Source of the DNA: Thermothielavioides terrestris NRRL 8126
Lineage: Eukaryota; Ascomycota; Sordariomycetes; Sordariales; Chaetomiaceae
NCBI RefSeq assembly: GCF_000226115.1
Contig: NC_016458.1
Span: 1,302,001 to 1,366,000 of the forward strand
DNA length: 64,000 nt
Reading direction: 5' to 3'
Under the pieces are notes generated by a model. It did not search any database and was not told the DNA's origin. It saw only the letters and a program-made list of their open reading frames with translations. Of this stretch, positions 45,431 through 56,334 are shown one piece after another (position 1 is the stretch's first letter; each line of letters opens with the position of its first letter). Made by a program: the position numbers and the translations under genes.

Positions 45431-47580
45431 ATGGCAGGACCAGACCCTAGGCGGTCTTCAAGAGCCCGAACAACTCAATCGCAATCGCAGAATTCTTCCT
45501 CCGCCTCGAGCGTGTCGGGGCGCCCTGAGCGCAGTTCTCGGCACTTCAACAAGGGCGGGTCGCCGCAGAAGTCAACCACGACCGATTCGCTGCCGTCCGA
45601 GCCGCCAGAGGACTCGATCACGGCCGAAGACCCGTTCGGCACTCGCCGCCGAACCCGCGGGCAAGCCGAAGAGAGGGAAAGAAGCGGCGCGAAAGCTGAG
45701 GCAATCGAAATGGCAAACGGCGGCGGCGATACTCAAGAAGAGGACGAGGCGGTCCGTTGCGTTTGCGGCAACGAAGAATACCAGGGGCCTCCGCCCTTTG
45801 ACGAGGACTCCAAGCACGGGCTCAAACATGCCTCGGACCTCGAGCCGTTCTTCTCGGCCGACGTTACCGACGATACTGCCGGGCTATTTGTGCAGTGCGA
45901 CATTTGCAAGGTCTGGCAACACGGCGGTTGTGTTGGGATCATGACCGAAGAGTCAAGTCCCGACGAGTACTTTTGCGAGCAGTGCCGCCAGGATCTACAC
46001 AAACTCTGGACGGCAAGCAATGGGTAAGTCGCGTCTTCCTCCTCTCATTGGCCGGAGACTGGAGTGGGTGGTGGTGCCTTGAAGGGGCTGAGCCTCAGCT
46101 GCAACGGTTCGGCTGGGATGGTGCCCTGGCGATCATGTTCCAAGCGGCGCTTCTCGATGTGCCAACCCGCAAAAACCTTGCAAGTCGAGCCGACTGCATG
46201 TTGACGGCATGGCTCGCAGGAGCGTATATTCGCACTATCTCCCTCTGAAGCGGCAAGCAAGGACGACGTCGAGGGCGGCGTCTTTGAACAAGGACACAGC
46301 GCGCTCGCCGACCAAGGAGAAGGACAACCGGAACGGGCGGACGACGTCGACCACTCAGACGTCGAAGCGGCGGTCAACGCTGAACAGCAGAGAAGCCGGA
46401 TATGATGAAGCAGAAGCGTTAAGAAGGGCAATTGAAGCCAGCAAAGAGGAAGCGCTTGCCGAGCAGGCCGAGAATGGGAATAGGCGACCGAAACGTGGGA
46501 GGAGTGACAGTCAAGAGTACGTGGGCTCACCCTGTTCCAAGCACGACGCCATGTCTGACGTTCTTGTTTGCAGAAAGCCAGAGAACAGCAAACGGCAGAA
46601 GACGAGTTCTCGATCAGCCTCACCTGTATCCGACAAAAATGCGGACGACTCGGACGATGCGGGAGCCAGCGGCCGGAACGCAGCGTCGAAGTCGAAATCG
46701 CGAAACGGAGCAGCTGCTAGGAATCAGCGCCCGGAGAAGGCATCGGAGAAAGAAGAGCGAGAGCGGCAGCGGGCCGAGACAGCGAACAAGCGGAAAGGCA
46801 GGGCTGATCGTCGGCGAGCTGATGGTATGGCATCTTCGATCCACGGGAGTGTGTCGGGGCGCTCACACGGTTACAGATTCCGACCCTTCCGAAGAATTGC
46901 CTCTGGCGGCTCGGGCCGTCCAAAGCAAGACGGCACAGGCACAAGCTACGGGGAATTCGAACGCGGCCAGCGTCACGACGGAAGCGGTTCAACCTCCGGC
47001 AGCAGCTGAGCCGCCACCCTCGTCCAACCCGGCACCCGACACGCCACCTCAGGTTACCGTCCAGTCCAAGTCCGACAAGAAACGGTCGCACAAGAAAAAG
47101 GGACGCAATCAATACACGCGAGACCGAGATGGCCACGACGAGGACTCGCCCGCCCGGTCGCAGTCTCGCGACATTCAAAAGGACGACCATGGGCCGCCCA
47201 GCGGCGGCAAAGCGGCCGGGGAGGGAGGCGGTGGAAAGGCCAGCTCGAAGTCGAAGGGCGGGATGAGTAGCAAAATCACCATGAACGACATGAAGAGGCG
47301 AGCAGCAGCGCTGCTGGATTTCATCTCGCGGACGCAGGTCGAGCTGGCCGGCGAGTCGTTCACGGGGCCGACGGCGGGAACCGGAAGCAGCACCCTGGGC
47401 AGCGTCGCGGCAGCTTCGAAGGACGCGCAAAGCGGAGCAGGCGGTGACGCCCCGGTCTCGGCGCCCGACGAGAACGGGGAGGGCCGACAGGAGAAGGAGT
47501 TCACAGAACTTGGCTGCATGGAGATGATGGACAGCCTGACGCGGCGGCTGGTCAAGTGGCAGCAGCAATACGCAAGCTGA
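45431..47580 (+). CDS. CTI6: PHD-finger protein, Cti6-like subunit of the Rpd3L histone deacetylase complex
   Basis: Cti6 binds methylated H3K4 through its PHD finger and links the Rpd3L deacetylase and SAGA to promoters. Four exons: 45431-46023, 46220-46516, 46574-46824 and 46877-47580; 614 residues. The PHD finger has all eight ligands in C4HC3 order: Cys110, Cys112, Cys156, Cys159, His164, Cys167, Cys182, Cys185, with VQCDICKVWQHGGCVG at the core. The loop between the second and third ligands is long (43 residues), as in other Cti6 proteins. Downstream come SHYLPLKRQ, a basic disordered middle, and a C-terminal helix ITMNDMKRRAAALLDFISRT. Intron 1 (196 nt) has two acceptors 3 nt apart; intron 2 (57 nt) is divisible by three and free of stops. 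Confidence 0.9.
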
Positions 47581-48101
47581 TGCAGTCCTCTTCTCATGCT
47601 TGGGCAATCGTGCATGGCGCGGAATGCGACACGGGCTCTCGAATTTCTTATGTTACGCATATAATGGCGTTTTGGTGGCGGCCTTTCGACACGGGTGGGA
47701 TGCGCGGGCGTTTGATTTGGAAAGGCGTAGCGGCGGTATATTTGCTCGATCTGTCACCGGACGAGAAGGCAATCTGGCTTGCGAATGGCATGTTGAGACA
47801 TATGGGGCAGGCAAGGTCTGGGGTTTAATATACAGGGCGGCCGTTCTCGCGGACTCTGGTCGGAAGAATACCCCTTGTGGGAGGCGCTTGGGTCCGGGGA
47901 TGGGGCTGGTCTGGGTTGTGTTTCGAGACTGTATTTGTACAAATGTTGTTGGAACTGATCCGATGATAGCGGGTATCTGATCAACAATGAGCTGCCTAAC
48001 CGCCGCACCGCCCGAAGATGCTCCCACAGATGCGCCGTCTGATCCTCTCTCTATATATCGTGATACATCATGGTATGTTCCAACTCTTACACGCCCGAGC
48101 G
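47581..48101. other. Convergent 3' intergenic region CTI6/MTG1
   Basis: About 520 bases between facing gene ends. Nothing beyond expected 3' UTR sequence is seen. Confidence 0.55.
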
Positions 48102-49376
48102 TCATGCATCTTGGTCTTCACCGCCCGAGATGCCCAGCCGCCTGGCCTCCTTCCTCGCCTTCCTCGCCTCCTTCTCTCGCTTCCGGGCCTGGTTCAAGCT
48201 CAGCGTCTCCTCCTTGGACGCCTCGACCTCCCGCGCCAGCGTCTCGGGCGTCACCTCGTCCAGCAGCAGCTTGCCCAGCCCGCCGCCCCTCCACTCCTGC
48301 ACCGCCCACTCGGCCGCCGCCTCGTAGTTGGGCCGGCCGCCCTTGGCCACCTTGCCCACGCGCCGCGCGACCGCCTCGAGAAACTCGCCCACGTCGTTGG
48401 TCGGCCCGTCCATGCCCAGCCGCGAGACGTAGGCCGAGCCGTCGTCTGCGCAGCCGCCCGCACCGGCGGCGGCGGCAAGGTTCAGCCGGAACAGCAGGTA
48501 ATCGGCCAGCGTCTCCTTGGGCACCACGCCGTCCTTGACGCAGCCGACCAGCGCCAGCTTGAGCATGCGCTCCGGGTCGGACACGTACGGCACGAACACG
48601 CCGGGCGTGTCGACGAGGAAGACGCCCTCGCCGACGCCCGCGTCGCCCTCCTCGGACCCCTCGGGCCCGACGATGCGCACGGGCGAGCTCAGCCTGCGCG
48701 TCACGCCCGGGTTGGCGCCCGTGCGCGCCACCTTGGCCACCTTCTTGCTGGTGCTGGTGCTCTCGCCGGCGGCGGCGTTCTTCGCCTCGGCCGCGCGCAC
48801 CGCCCGCCGCCGCAGCGCGTTCAGCACCGTCGACTTGCCCGCGTTGGGCATGCCGACGACGAGCGCGCGCGTGCCGGTGAGGGCGTCGCGGGCGCGCGCG
48901 ACGTGCTTGATGGCGTCGAGCAGGTCGCGCGTGGCGCGGGCGTGGGACGGCCCCGCGCCGGTGAACAGCACGGCGGCGGCGTGGCGGTGGGCGAGGTGGA
49001 AGTCGCGGAGGCGGGCGGCGGCGGTCGCGGCGGCGCGCGTGGACGGCGCCAGGTCCCGGTGGGTGTAGACGATGATGCGGGCGCGCTCGGACGGGTTGGC
49101 GGCGGCGGCGAGGGAGCGCTCCAGCAGCGGGTTCCACGAGGTCAGCGGCACGCGGAAGTCGCGGCACTCGATGATCAGGCCGATGTTGGAGAGGGTTTGG
49201 CGCATGCGGGCCAGGCCGGCGTGGTGGTGGCCCAGGTAGAAGGAGCGGGGTATGTTGGGCGAGACGTCGAAGGTTTGGCGCGGCTGGAAGGCGGCGCGGG
49301 AGACGGTGAAGACGGCGGCGCTTTTCGCGGCTGCCGCGGCCGTGGTGGTGGCGGTGGTGAGGGGCGGCGACGCCAT
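48102..49376 (-). CDS. MTG1: Mitochondrial ribosome-assembly GTPase Mtg1
   Basis: A YlqF/RbgA-type GTPase that matures the mitochondrial large ribosomal subunit at the inner membrane. It is one exon of 424 residues from the ATG at 49376. The GTPase motifs come in the circularly permuted order of this family: G4-type THRD at 105-108, then the G1 P-loop GMPNAGKST at 175-183, then G3 DTPG at 256-259. The N-terminal HHAGLARMRQTL and CRDFRVPLTSWNP segments are also typical. The start (MASPPLTTATTTAAAAAKSA) is Ala/Thr-rich. An extra Ala/Gly-rich loop sits near residue 305. The C-terminal KKEARRLG-type tail is basic. Confidence 0.93.
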   Translation of the reverse strand: MASPPLTTATTTAAAAAKSAAVFTVSRAAFQPRQTFDVSPNIPRSFYLGHHHAGLARMRQTLSNIGLIIECRDFRVPLTSWNPLLERSLAAAANPSERARIIVYTHRDLAPSTRAAATAAARLRDFHLAHRHAAAVLFTGAGPSHARATRDLLDAIKHVARARDALTGTRALVVGMPNAGKSTVLNALRRRAVRAAEAKNAAAGESTSTSKKVAKVARTGANPGVTRRLSSPVRIVGPEGSEEGDAGVGEGVFLVDTPGVFVPYVSDPERMLKLALVGCVKDGVVPKETLADYLLFRLNLAAAAGAGGCADDGSAYVSRLGMDGPTNDVGEFLEAVARRVGKVAKGGRPNYEAAAEWAVQEWRGGGLGKLLLDEVTPETLAREVEASKEETLSLNQARKREKEARKARKEARRLGISGGEDQDA

Positions 49377-50617
49377 GGTGATGCGAGTGCGACGGTGTGC
49401 TGTGTAAGTGAAATGAGGTCGTGAAGCAAGTTGAGTGTCCCGACAAGCTGGTGGTCTTCACATTTTATGAGGCTGATATCCTTTTCTCCATGTCGCCTCT
49501 TATGTTCAGGCTCCCATCGATCAGATTGAAAGCTGTCCGGTTGTCGGCTTGGGTAGCTTCTATGTAGGGTTGGTTGGGAGCGGTGGGGTCAAGAATGTGG
49601 CGTTGGACATGAGCGGAATGAGCGGGCTGTGAGTGAACGCGGCTTGGCGGGATAATTTCTGATGTTGCACGGGCTGATGATGGTATCGGGGGTTATACTC
49701 CGATACAAGCATAGCTAGGCCGGGTGCTGTACCCTGCCAGCGGTGGACTGCCGCCAATTGCCTGCAGGGTGCAGACGCCGCGCGGCGCCTTTACATCAGC
49801 CCGCAGCTGCGGCCCGCTCCGAGCTGGCCCGTCGGGTCCAAAGCCGTTCTGCAAGATTCCAAGGATGTTGCGGGCTGAATGCCAGCCCCGTCAGGGTGCA
49901 TGTAGCTAGCGGGCCGAACGCCTTTGCTGCCAGTTTCCAGCGTCTGGCGGCTTGCAACTGCTGAGACTGGAACTTCCTTTGCAGACCACGTTCCGTCGAT
50001 CTCAACTCGGGTTGTGATGTGATATCGATTGGCAGCCTGGGGAATGCGCAAAGCCCGATCGGTCAGAGAACCCCTGGAACGAGGCGGACATGAAAGTTGA
50101 AAGTGACGGCTGAAGTCCTGCCACACTGGCCCCGGCATCACAGGGAGCCTGAGGGAGGGATATCACACAAGGAGGACTGAGTCGAAACGACCAAAAACTT
50201 ATGGAGCGACTTGGTCCAGTCATCGGGATTCTCGCCATGTGCAAGTTCCCAGCACCGCCTTGATTGAACCTTCTTTCATCTTCGCCCTGCGTCTTTAAAC
50301 CCAACCTCAGGCTCATCATCGTGTCTGACCCTCGTCGTCCCATCCGGGTTGTTGTGTTTGGCAGCGGTGCCGGCTCATCCCTCCTCCGTACTTTGCTCCA
50401 ATCCCCGCACGGAAAGTGCGCCAATGCCCGCCACGGCCTCCTGCCGCCGGAGGGCCCGCCTGCCGTGCTCGAAACTCCCAGGCGGAAAGCTCTCATCGAG
50501 GTTCAACTCTGTTTCCACCTACGACAATCAAGAAAGGAGAAAAAAGGGCCATCTTCCAACCTGGTTTCCTACTACTCAGCTCACCCTTCCAATCCCAACA
50601 CCAGCCCCCTTCATCAT
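49377..50617. other. Intergenic region upstream of MTG1
   Basis: It includes the MTG1 promoter. No other gene or RNA is supported. The in-frame upstream extension of the ORF at 50618 reaches into this stretch without an ATG. Confidence 0.45.
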
Positions 50618-50995
50618 ATGCGTCGGACCAGGCCGAGGCCGAGGCCGAGGCGCTTCCCCGACCGGGCCGACCGGGAAGCCGCCTGCACGCGGGTCAGCAG
50701 CCGCTGGCGGGACGACATCATCCGCGACGCCAAGATGCTCATTCTCCATTCGCGCTGGGACCTGCGCCACCTGGACGACAGCCCGAACGTCGGGGCCGTC
50801 CAGGCGTTCATCCTGAGGGGCGGACAGAACCCCAACGAGGCGCTCGTCGCCATCGTCGCCGCCGTCATGGCCTGGACCGGCGGCGAGCTCCCCGACTCGT
50901 GGACCTACGCCCTTCGCCACCTGCCGGGGCCAGACGAGCTGCGGCTCCGGGCCTTCTTCAGCGGCTTCGCGCGTCCGGAGAGGGATCCCTTCTAG
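50618..50995 (+). CDS. Possible small protein of unknown function
   Basis: 125 codons from the ATG at 50618. The first 20 residues are a basic Arg/Pro run (MRRTRPRPRPRRFPDR). The remainder looks more protein-like than the surrounding frames: RWRDDIIRDAKMLILHSRWD, then SPNVGAVQAFILRGG, ALVAIVAAVMAWTGGELPDS, WTYALRHLPGPDELRLRAF. It has alternating hydrophobic and charged residues like a small helical domain. No family is recognised and codon composition alone could mislead in GC-rich DNA. A GTGAGT follows shortly after the stop, near 51032. Transcript evidence would be needed to keep it. Confidence 0.35.
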   Translation: MRRTRPRPRPRRFPDRADREAACTRVSSRWRDDIIRDAKMLILHSRWDLRHLDDSPNVGAVQAFILRGGQNPNEALVAIVAAVMAWTGGELPDSWTYALRHLPGPDELRLRAFFSGFARPERDPF

Positions 50996-52204
50996 AGGCA
51001 GTTCCTGAGGAACGCGGATTGCGTGAGTGGATTTCCTTTTGTTTGGGGGGGGGGGGGGGGAATTGCATAGCTGACCGAACGGAATGCATATATACTGGCA
51101 GCCTTGAGGGCCCAGGACGCTGCAGTGCAGATGTTTGTGAGAGAGACAGCCCGGTTAACGGCACTCTTCGGAAAAATATGAGCACGAAACGGGCTCAATG
51201 AAGAACGCGAATGGATGCGTGTTGCTTGCCCTTCTGACAGTCACTCTCCGGGAGGCGCGGGATGATGACGAGGCCATGGAAGATGGGGAGACTTTGCGAG
51301 TATTACTTCAGGAACATACACAGAGCGTTGGATATATCACTGTTCCAAGAAGAGTTGCACCCAAGCACATGTAACAGTGGGTAGCAGCGGTGCAGCAGGG
51401 TCAGGAGGGATAGCCCCTGATCAGCTACTAGAGAGCGTATGAATATGAGGAATTAGATAGGGATGTAGCAGCTCAGCGTTGTCCATCGACTCCTTCTCAG
51501 CGGACCAAGCCCAGAATATGTGCAAAATAATATGTGCAAAGGACACACGACAGCTGCAAAAGTCTCCGCAACAACGAGTCCCTTGTCGCGAGGTTATCAT
51601 ACCTCCATTCTGTACGACCCTATGGCCGCCATAGCCCTCTGCTCCGAATCTTCGCGAGCGAAGCACACCCACCCCGAAAGCCAAGCCACCCCAACCCAAA
51701 CACCCCTTTTCCGCACCTTCGAAACAAGTTAAACAGACACACCGTAAATGCTACAAGCAGCCGTTTACCTCCCCCCGCCCACGCCAACAACACCAATAAC
51801 AACAGCCGACTCACTTCTTCCCAGGCATCGGCTGCCTCCGGGCCTGTTGCGGCTTACTCCCACCCGGCTCAGTCCCCGGCGGAGTCCCCCGCGCAGTCCC
51901 CGGCGCAGTTCCCGACGCAGTCCCCGTCGCAGTCCCCCGTGCAGTCCCCGGTGCAGTCCCCGGAGCAGTCCCCGACGCATGCCCAGCCCCCGCCCGCTTC
52001 GGCCGCGCAATCTCCTTACCACTCGTTGTGGACCCCCCAACGGCTATTCCTGTAGTCCCTCGTCCAGGTCAGTATGCTTCCCAGGCCCGTCTCCAAGCCA
52101 AGACCGAAGAAGCAGCACAAAGCCAACAACGGGGAGCGCAAGACCAGAAGCCAAACAAAGCCAGGCAAGCATTGACACGCATGCACGCACGCACGCATAA
52201 CACG
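50996..52204. other. Intergenic region with homopolymer and minisatellite
   Basis: It contains a run of 16 G at 51045-51060, a 12-bp minisatellite at 51870-51977, and an ACGC-type microsatellite near 52179-52197. The right end is the 3' flank of the lipase gene. A plus-strand frame through the minisatellite reads QSP-x repeats but lacks other protein-like features. Confidence 0.55.
51870..51977 (+). repeat. 12-bp minisatellite, nine units
   Basis: Nine back-to-back 12-base units of consensus CAGTCCCCGGCG with substitutions mostly at positions 9-11. Because the unit is divisible by three it stays open in several frames (QSPA/QSPV on plus). It lies about 230 bases past the stop codon of the lipase. 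Confidence 0.85.
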
Positions 52205-55200
52205 TCACGTACTCGCGCCCAGACTGATTCCCCCCGGCCCGCCGCCCGCCGCGGCCGGCTCGGCACCCCCCTCCTTCGCCGGCGCGCCACTCCGTTTCGC
52301 CGGCGCCGCCTTAGCTGGGCCTGGGTGTTCCTCCGCTGGCGCGCTGCCCGCGTCCCCAGCAGCCGCTGGCGCGCCCCTCTGTTTCGCCGGTGCCGCCTTA
52401 GCTGGACGGGGGTGCTCCTCGGCCGCCTCGCCATCGCCGGTGCTCACAGCAGCCGTCGGCGCGCCAGTCCGTTTCGCTGGCGCCGCCCTGGCCGGGCTAG
52501 GGTGCTCCTTGGCCCCGTCGCCGCTTGTGTCCACAGCAGCCGTCGGCGCGCCAGTCCGTTTCGCTGGCGCCGCCCTGGCCGGGCTAGGGTGCTCCTTGGC
52601 CCCGTCGCCGCTTGTGTCCACAGCAGCCGTCGGCGCGCCAGTCCGTTTCGCTGGCGCCGCCCTGGCCGGGCTAGGGTGCTCCTTGGCCCCGTCGCCGCTT
52701 GTGTCCACAGCAGCCGTCGGCGCGCCAGTCCGTTTCGCTGGCGCCGCCCTGGCCGGGCTAGGGTGCTCCTTGGCCCCGTCGCCGCTTGTGTCCACAGCAG
52801 CCGTCGGCGCGCCAGTCCGTTTCGCTGGCGCCGCCCTGGCCGGGCTAGGGTGCTCTTCCGCTGGCGCGCCACTCCGTTTCGCCGGCGCCGCCTTAGCTGG
52901 GCCAGGGTGCTCCTCGGCCGCCGCACCGCCCGTGCTCACAGCAGCCGGCGGCGCGGCCCTCCGTTTCGCCGGCGCCGGTGCCGCCGCAGCAGCCGCGCTG
53001 GCACCCCACTCCTCCGCCGGCGCACTGCCCTTGTCCACGGCAGCCGCCGGGGCGGCCCTAGAGCGGGGGCCCGCGGGCTCGCGTCTGGGCGAGGCCGGTG
53101 ACACTGGGCTCTGGCCGGCGGTCCGCGCCACCGCCTGCGGTTGCGCTTGCGCCTCCGCCACGGCCTCCGTCGGGCTGGTTTTGGAGCTGCTGAGGGGCGG
53201 GGCAGCGACCGGCCGGCCGCCGGTCGGCGAGGGAATGTGCGTCTCCCTCGTCTCTCGCGCGGCGGCTTTGGTGGCAGTTTCAGTAGAAGGGAGAGGTGCG
53301 GGTTGGTGTTTGAGCAGGCGGTGCGTATCCAGGCGGAGCGCCGGCTTCGGGAGCGCCTTCTCGCCGCCGCCGCTGCCGCCACCGCCGGCGCCGCCTTCGG
53401 GTTCGGCTTCGTGCTCATCCTCCGCGTCGTCCCCATCGCCGTCGTCTTGGTTGCTGCTCCCGCCGCCGACGGCCGTGCTGCTGACATCGCTCTCCATGCC
53501 GCCGGCGTGCAGCGGCGAGCCGAGCGGTTTCTGCTGCTGCGTCTTCGACCGCGCCAGCAGCGTCGAGTTCTCCCGCGCGATGCGGTACCTCGCGAACTCC
53601 TCGCGCATGGGCTCGGCTCCCGTGAAGCTCTCGAGCGCGTCGAAGACGTGCGGGAATACCTGCTCGTGCACGTCGCGGGCCCAGAGGAAGTCGAGGTGCT
53701 CGTAGTGCGGGATCTCGTTGGCGATGGTCTGCGCGGGCAGCGCGCGGCGCATGGCCTTGATGTCGACGAGCGAGTCGCTGCCGCCGTAGACCAGCACGAC
53801 GGGCGTCTTGATGTTGCGCGTCGGGTAGCGGGCCACCTTGGTGTACTTGTTGCTGCTCGGCGAGGAGAGCAGCGTGGGCGGGTGCACGTCGTCATCGTAC
53901 ATCTGGAAGGACTTGGTGCGGATGATCTGGAACCAGTGCACGACCGATTTGGTGCTGGTGAAGGAGTAGAGGTGCGGGTAGGCGGCAAGCTTCTGGGAGG
54001 TGCTGATGTTCTCGGTGCGCCAGTTGAAGAGGAAGGAAAGGCCGAGGTCGATGAGCTTGGTGAAGAGCGGTGGGTAGAGGAGCGACTCCCACATGGTGGC
54101 TGAGCTGAGGATGGAGCGGCGGCCGAAGAGCAGGTAGAGCACTTGCGGCGAGGCCTTGACGAGGGCGTCGACAACACCATTGGACAGGCCGGCGGGCGAC
54201 ATGGCAGGCGCGAGGGCGATGAAGACGTTGACCTGGTCGTTGAGCTTCGGGTGGACCGCCAAGCTGGCAAATGCCTGAGCGGTGCCTTGAGAAAAGCCGA
54301 TGTACGACAGCGACTTCTGACCGGTGGTCTCGAGGATGTAGCCGATGCTGTCGGGGATATCGTGGAAGGCAAACTCGTCGATAGAAAAGTTCCAGAACTG
54401 CAGCGAAGTCGGCGACCAGCGAATGGACTTCTTGGAGTACTTGTTGCCACGGTTGTTGCCAAACTACCATCGTCAGAGAGCCACGCTCCGTCTCTTCATG
54501 CTCAGGATGATGATGCTCAGGGGTAACCTACCCAGACGTCGAATCCCCTCTCCACCAGAACAAATGGCAGTGCTCGTTGCTCGTCCGTCAGACAAACCCA
54601 CACCTCGCTATTCATGAGCAGCCCGTGGTGCAGGTACACGACGCGCTTCTTGACGCTCTTGGGGCCGCTGTTGACCTTGGTGTCTTCCTCCCCCTTCCTC
54701 CAGGCCAGGCGGTGCAGTCCGAGCAGATAGCCATCCTTGGTCTGCACGACGTGTTCCTCGGCTGTGTACCCAAAGGTGGCGCAGAGGTCGACGAAGTCGG
54801 ATGCGTTCCGGATCGAGGTCGAGATAGCTACGGCGGGTCAGCGTGCACTCGTTTCGTCCGCCAGACTACTTGACTGGATGGCGGTTGATGGGAAGACGCA
54901 CACTTTCTCCTCCTCTCAGCACGCTTCTGTGCAGGAGTAGTAAGCTTTTCGAACAAGCGCCGGGATATGCCGTAGAACAGCTCGAGCAGGGACGGCGCTA
55001 TGTAACGTTAGATTGCGACAATGCGTACAGCGACGGGCTTCTCCCGCTGCGGATGTCAAACTGACGTAGAGCAAGCGTAAAGACGCGGATGAAGGCCTCG
55101 AGGCCTACGAGGAGGAACGAGCCGACGAGGGCGACATATTCGCTCCTGCGGTAAGGATAGACGAGGTCAGCATGGGCTGAGATGGCAGTTGGAGCTCGCA

Positions 55201-55259
55201 GGTGTACGGAATACGGAATCGTCTCACGGATTGAGGCGCCCGAGGAAAGGGACAGGCAT
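52205..55259 (-). CDS. Membrane-anchored acid-lipase-type steryl ester/acylglycerol hydrolase with repeat-rich C-terminal tail
   Basis: Family members hydrolyse steryl esters or triacylglycerols at lipid droplets or the ER (yeast Tgl1/Yeh1/Yeh2). Five exons: 55228-55259, 55066-55145, 54902-54997, 54532-54827 and 52205-54463; all introns are GT-AG, 68-82 nt; 920 residues. It starts MPVPFLGRLNPSEYVALVGS, and the membrane segment spans about residues 14-37. The AB-hydrolase-associated lipase region follows (DFVDLCATFGYTAEEHVVQT). The fold begins VVYLHHGLLMNSEVW. The triad appears as Ser226 in IGFSQG, Asp398 in YGGSDSLVD and His424 in HYEHLDFLW. After about residue 470 comes a ~450-residue Ala/Pro/Glu-rich disordered tail with 29-residue repeats encoded at 52455-52855. 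That tail is unusual for the family. Confidence 0.9.
52455..52855 (-). repeat. 87-bp tandem repeats in the lipase tail
   Basis: Four full units start at 52455, 52542, 52629 and 52716, and a fifth (52803) matches for about 53 bases before diverging. The full units appear identical base for base. Each encodes 29 residues of the form DTSGDGAKEHPSPARAAPAK followed by RTGAPTAAV. More degenerate relatives continue on both sides (about 52260-52455 and 52855-52980). Confidence 0.9.
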
Positions 55260-55858
55260 CTTGGCGTGTCTCTTTCGGCGTTTCTACCTGGTCATTTGTT
55301 CGGCTTCTTGCCGGGGATGTGGGGGACACGTTGGAACCATGAATTTCATATAACGTTCATGGGTGCGACTGGGGAATCAAGATGTCATGAATTGTTGGCG
55401 GTTGGAAAGCACACCCATGTCGACACCAAGCGGCGTTGTTGGAGTTCAGTTTGTTGGCTCGGTGTTGGCTCGGTGGTGAAACGGGGGATCTCAAATACCT
55501 GGTGTAGTGATGTCACCCGTCACATGCAAATCGGTTGGGCGCATTGGCGCAGCGCCTTCCTCATCTATGTACATAGAGACTGGCATTCCCCAATCGGGAA
55601 TGGGAAGCTTACTGTGATAGACACTCCACGAACACAGAGCTCGAGCCGCATTGTGCACTTAGTGTAATGTCATGAGGTGGTACGTTACTCCGTGCGTCTG
55701 ATGACTGTGTAGCGTAACAGTGTAATGTTACACTAGCATGAGCTTGCCGGGTCTCGGGGTTCGCTGCGGGTCTCGAATGTTAGCGAATCCGCCAATGCCA
55801 TCGCCGAGCTGCAGCGAACTTGCCCGTTGTCGTCCACAGCAGCGCACCACCAGCAAAG
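55260..55858. promoter_or_regulatory. Divergent promoter region lipase / PET191
   Basis: About 600 bases between two opposed start codons. An inverted repeat, AGTGTAATGTTACACT (7-base arms, 2-base centre), lies at 55719-55734. No gene is supported within. Confidence 0.55.
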
Positions 55859-56334
55859 ATGCCGAGCTCATGTAAAGACCTACGTGCGCGCTCTCTCTAC
55901 CACCCCCCCTCTTCCCCCGTTCGTTACTCCCAAGCTGACACAGTTGTGCCTCCCCAGGAGCCGCGCTGGCGCAATGCCTGCAGGAGTCCGAGTGCGTGAT
56001 GGTGCAGCGGCACACGGCGGCCGAGTGCCTGCGCGAGCCGCTGGTCAGCACGCTGCCGCTCCGGTGCCAGCAGCTGAAGAAGGGCTTCGGCGAGTGCCGG
56101 CGCGGCATGATCGACATGCGCAAGCGCTTCCGCGGCAACCAACCCGTCGCGTTCCGCCAGCTCGAGCAGACCGAGAAGACAGGCGAGAACTACCAGCTGT
56201 ACGCGGGCAAGTCGGCCTTCGCCGGCGCGCGCGGCGAGACCGACGGCAACGAGAAGGCGCCCCAGGATTGGCGGGAGGCGGAGAATGAGAAGTACAGGGC
56301 GGCGCTGGCGCGGGGGGACAAAACAAAGCCGTGA
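55859..56334 (+). CDS. PET191: Cytochrome c oxidase assembly factor Pet191/Coa5
   Basis: A small intermembrane-space protein needed for complex IV assembly. Exon 1 is 55859-55883 (MPSSCKDL), followed by a 74-nt GT-AG intron and exon 2 at 55958-56334; 133 residues. The six cysteines are conserved: Cys5-x9-Cys15, Cys21-x10-Cys32 and Cys45-x9-Cys55, the CX9C/CX10C pattern of Pet191. The diagnostic start SCKDLRAALAQCLQESECVM is formed across the splice. The C-terminal half (after residue 70) is hydrophilic and ends with a charged helix, longer than in yeast Pet191 but usual for filamentous fungi as far as I can judge. Confidence 0.93.

Noticed and set aside
48118..49461. 447-codon alternative frame over MTG1
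   Set aside because: Arg/Pro/His-rich frame produced by the GC-rich MTG1 sequence; the MTG1 frame holds all GTPase motifs.
51534..52055. Plus-strand frame reading QSP-x repeats
   Set aside because: The open frame exists only because a 12-bp minisatellite has no stops; there is no ATG in good context and no conserved flank.
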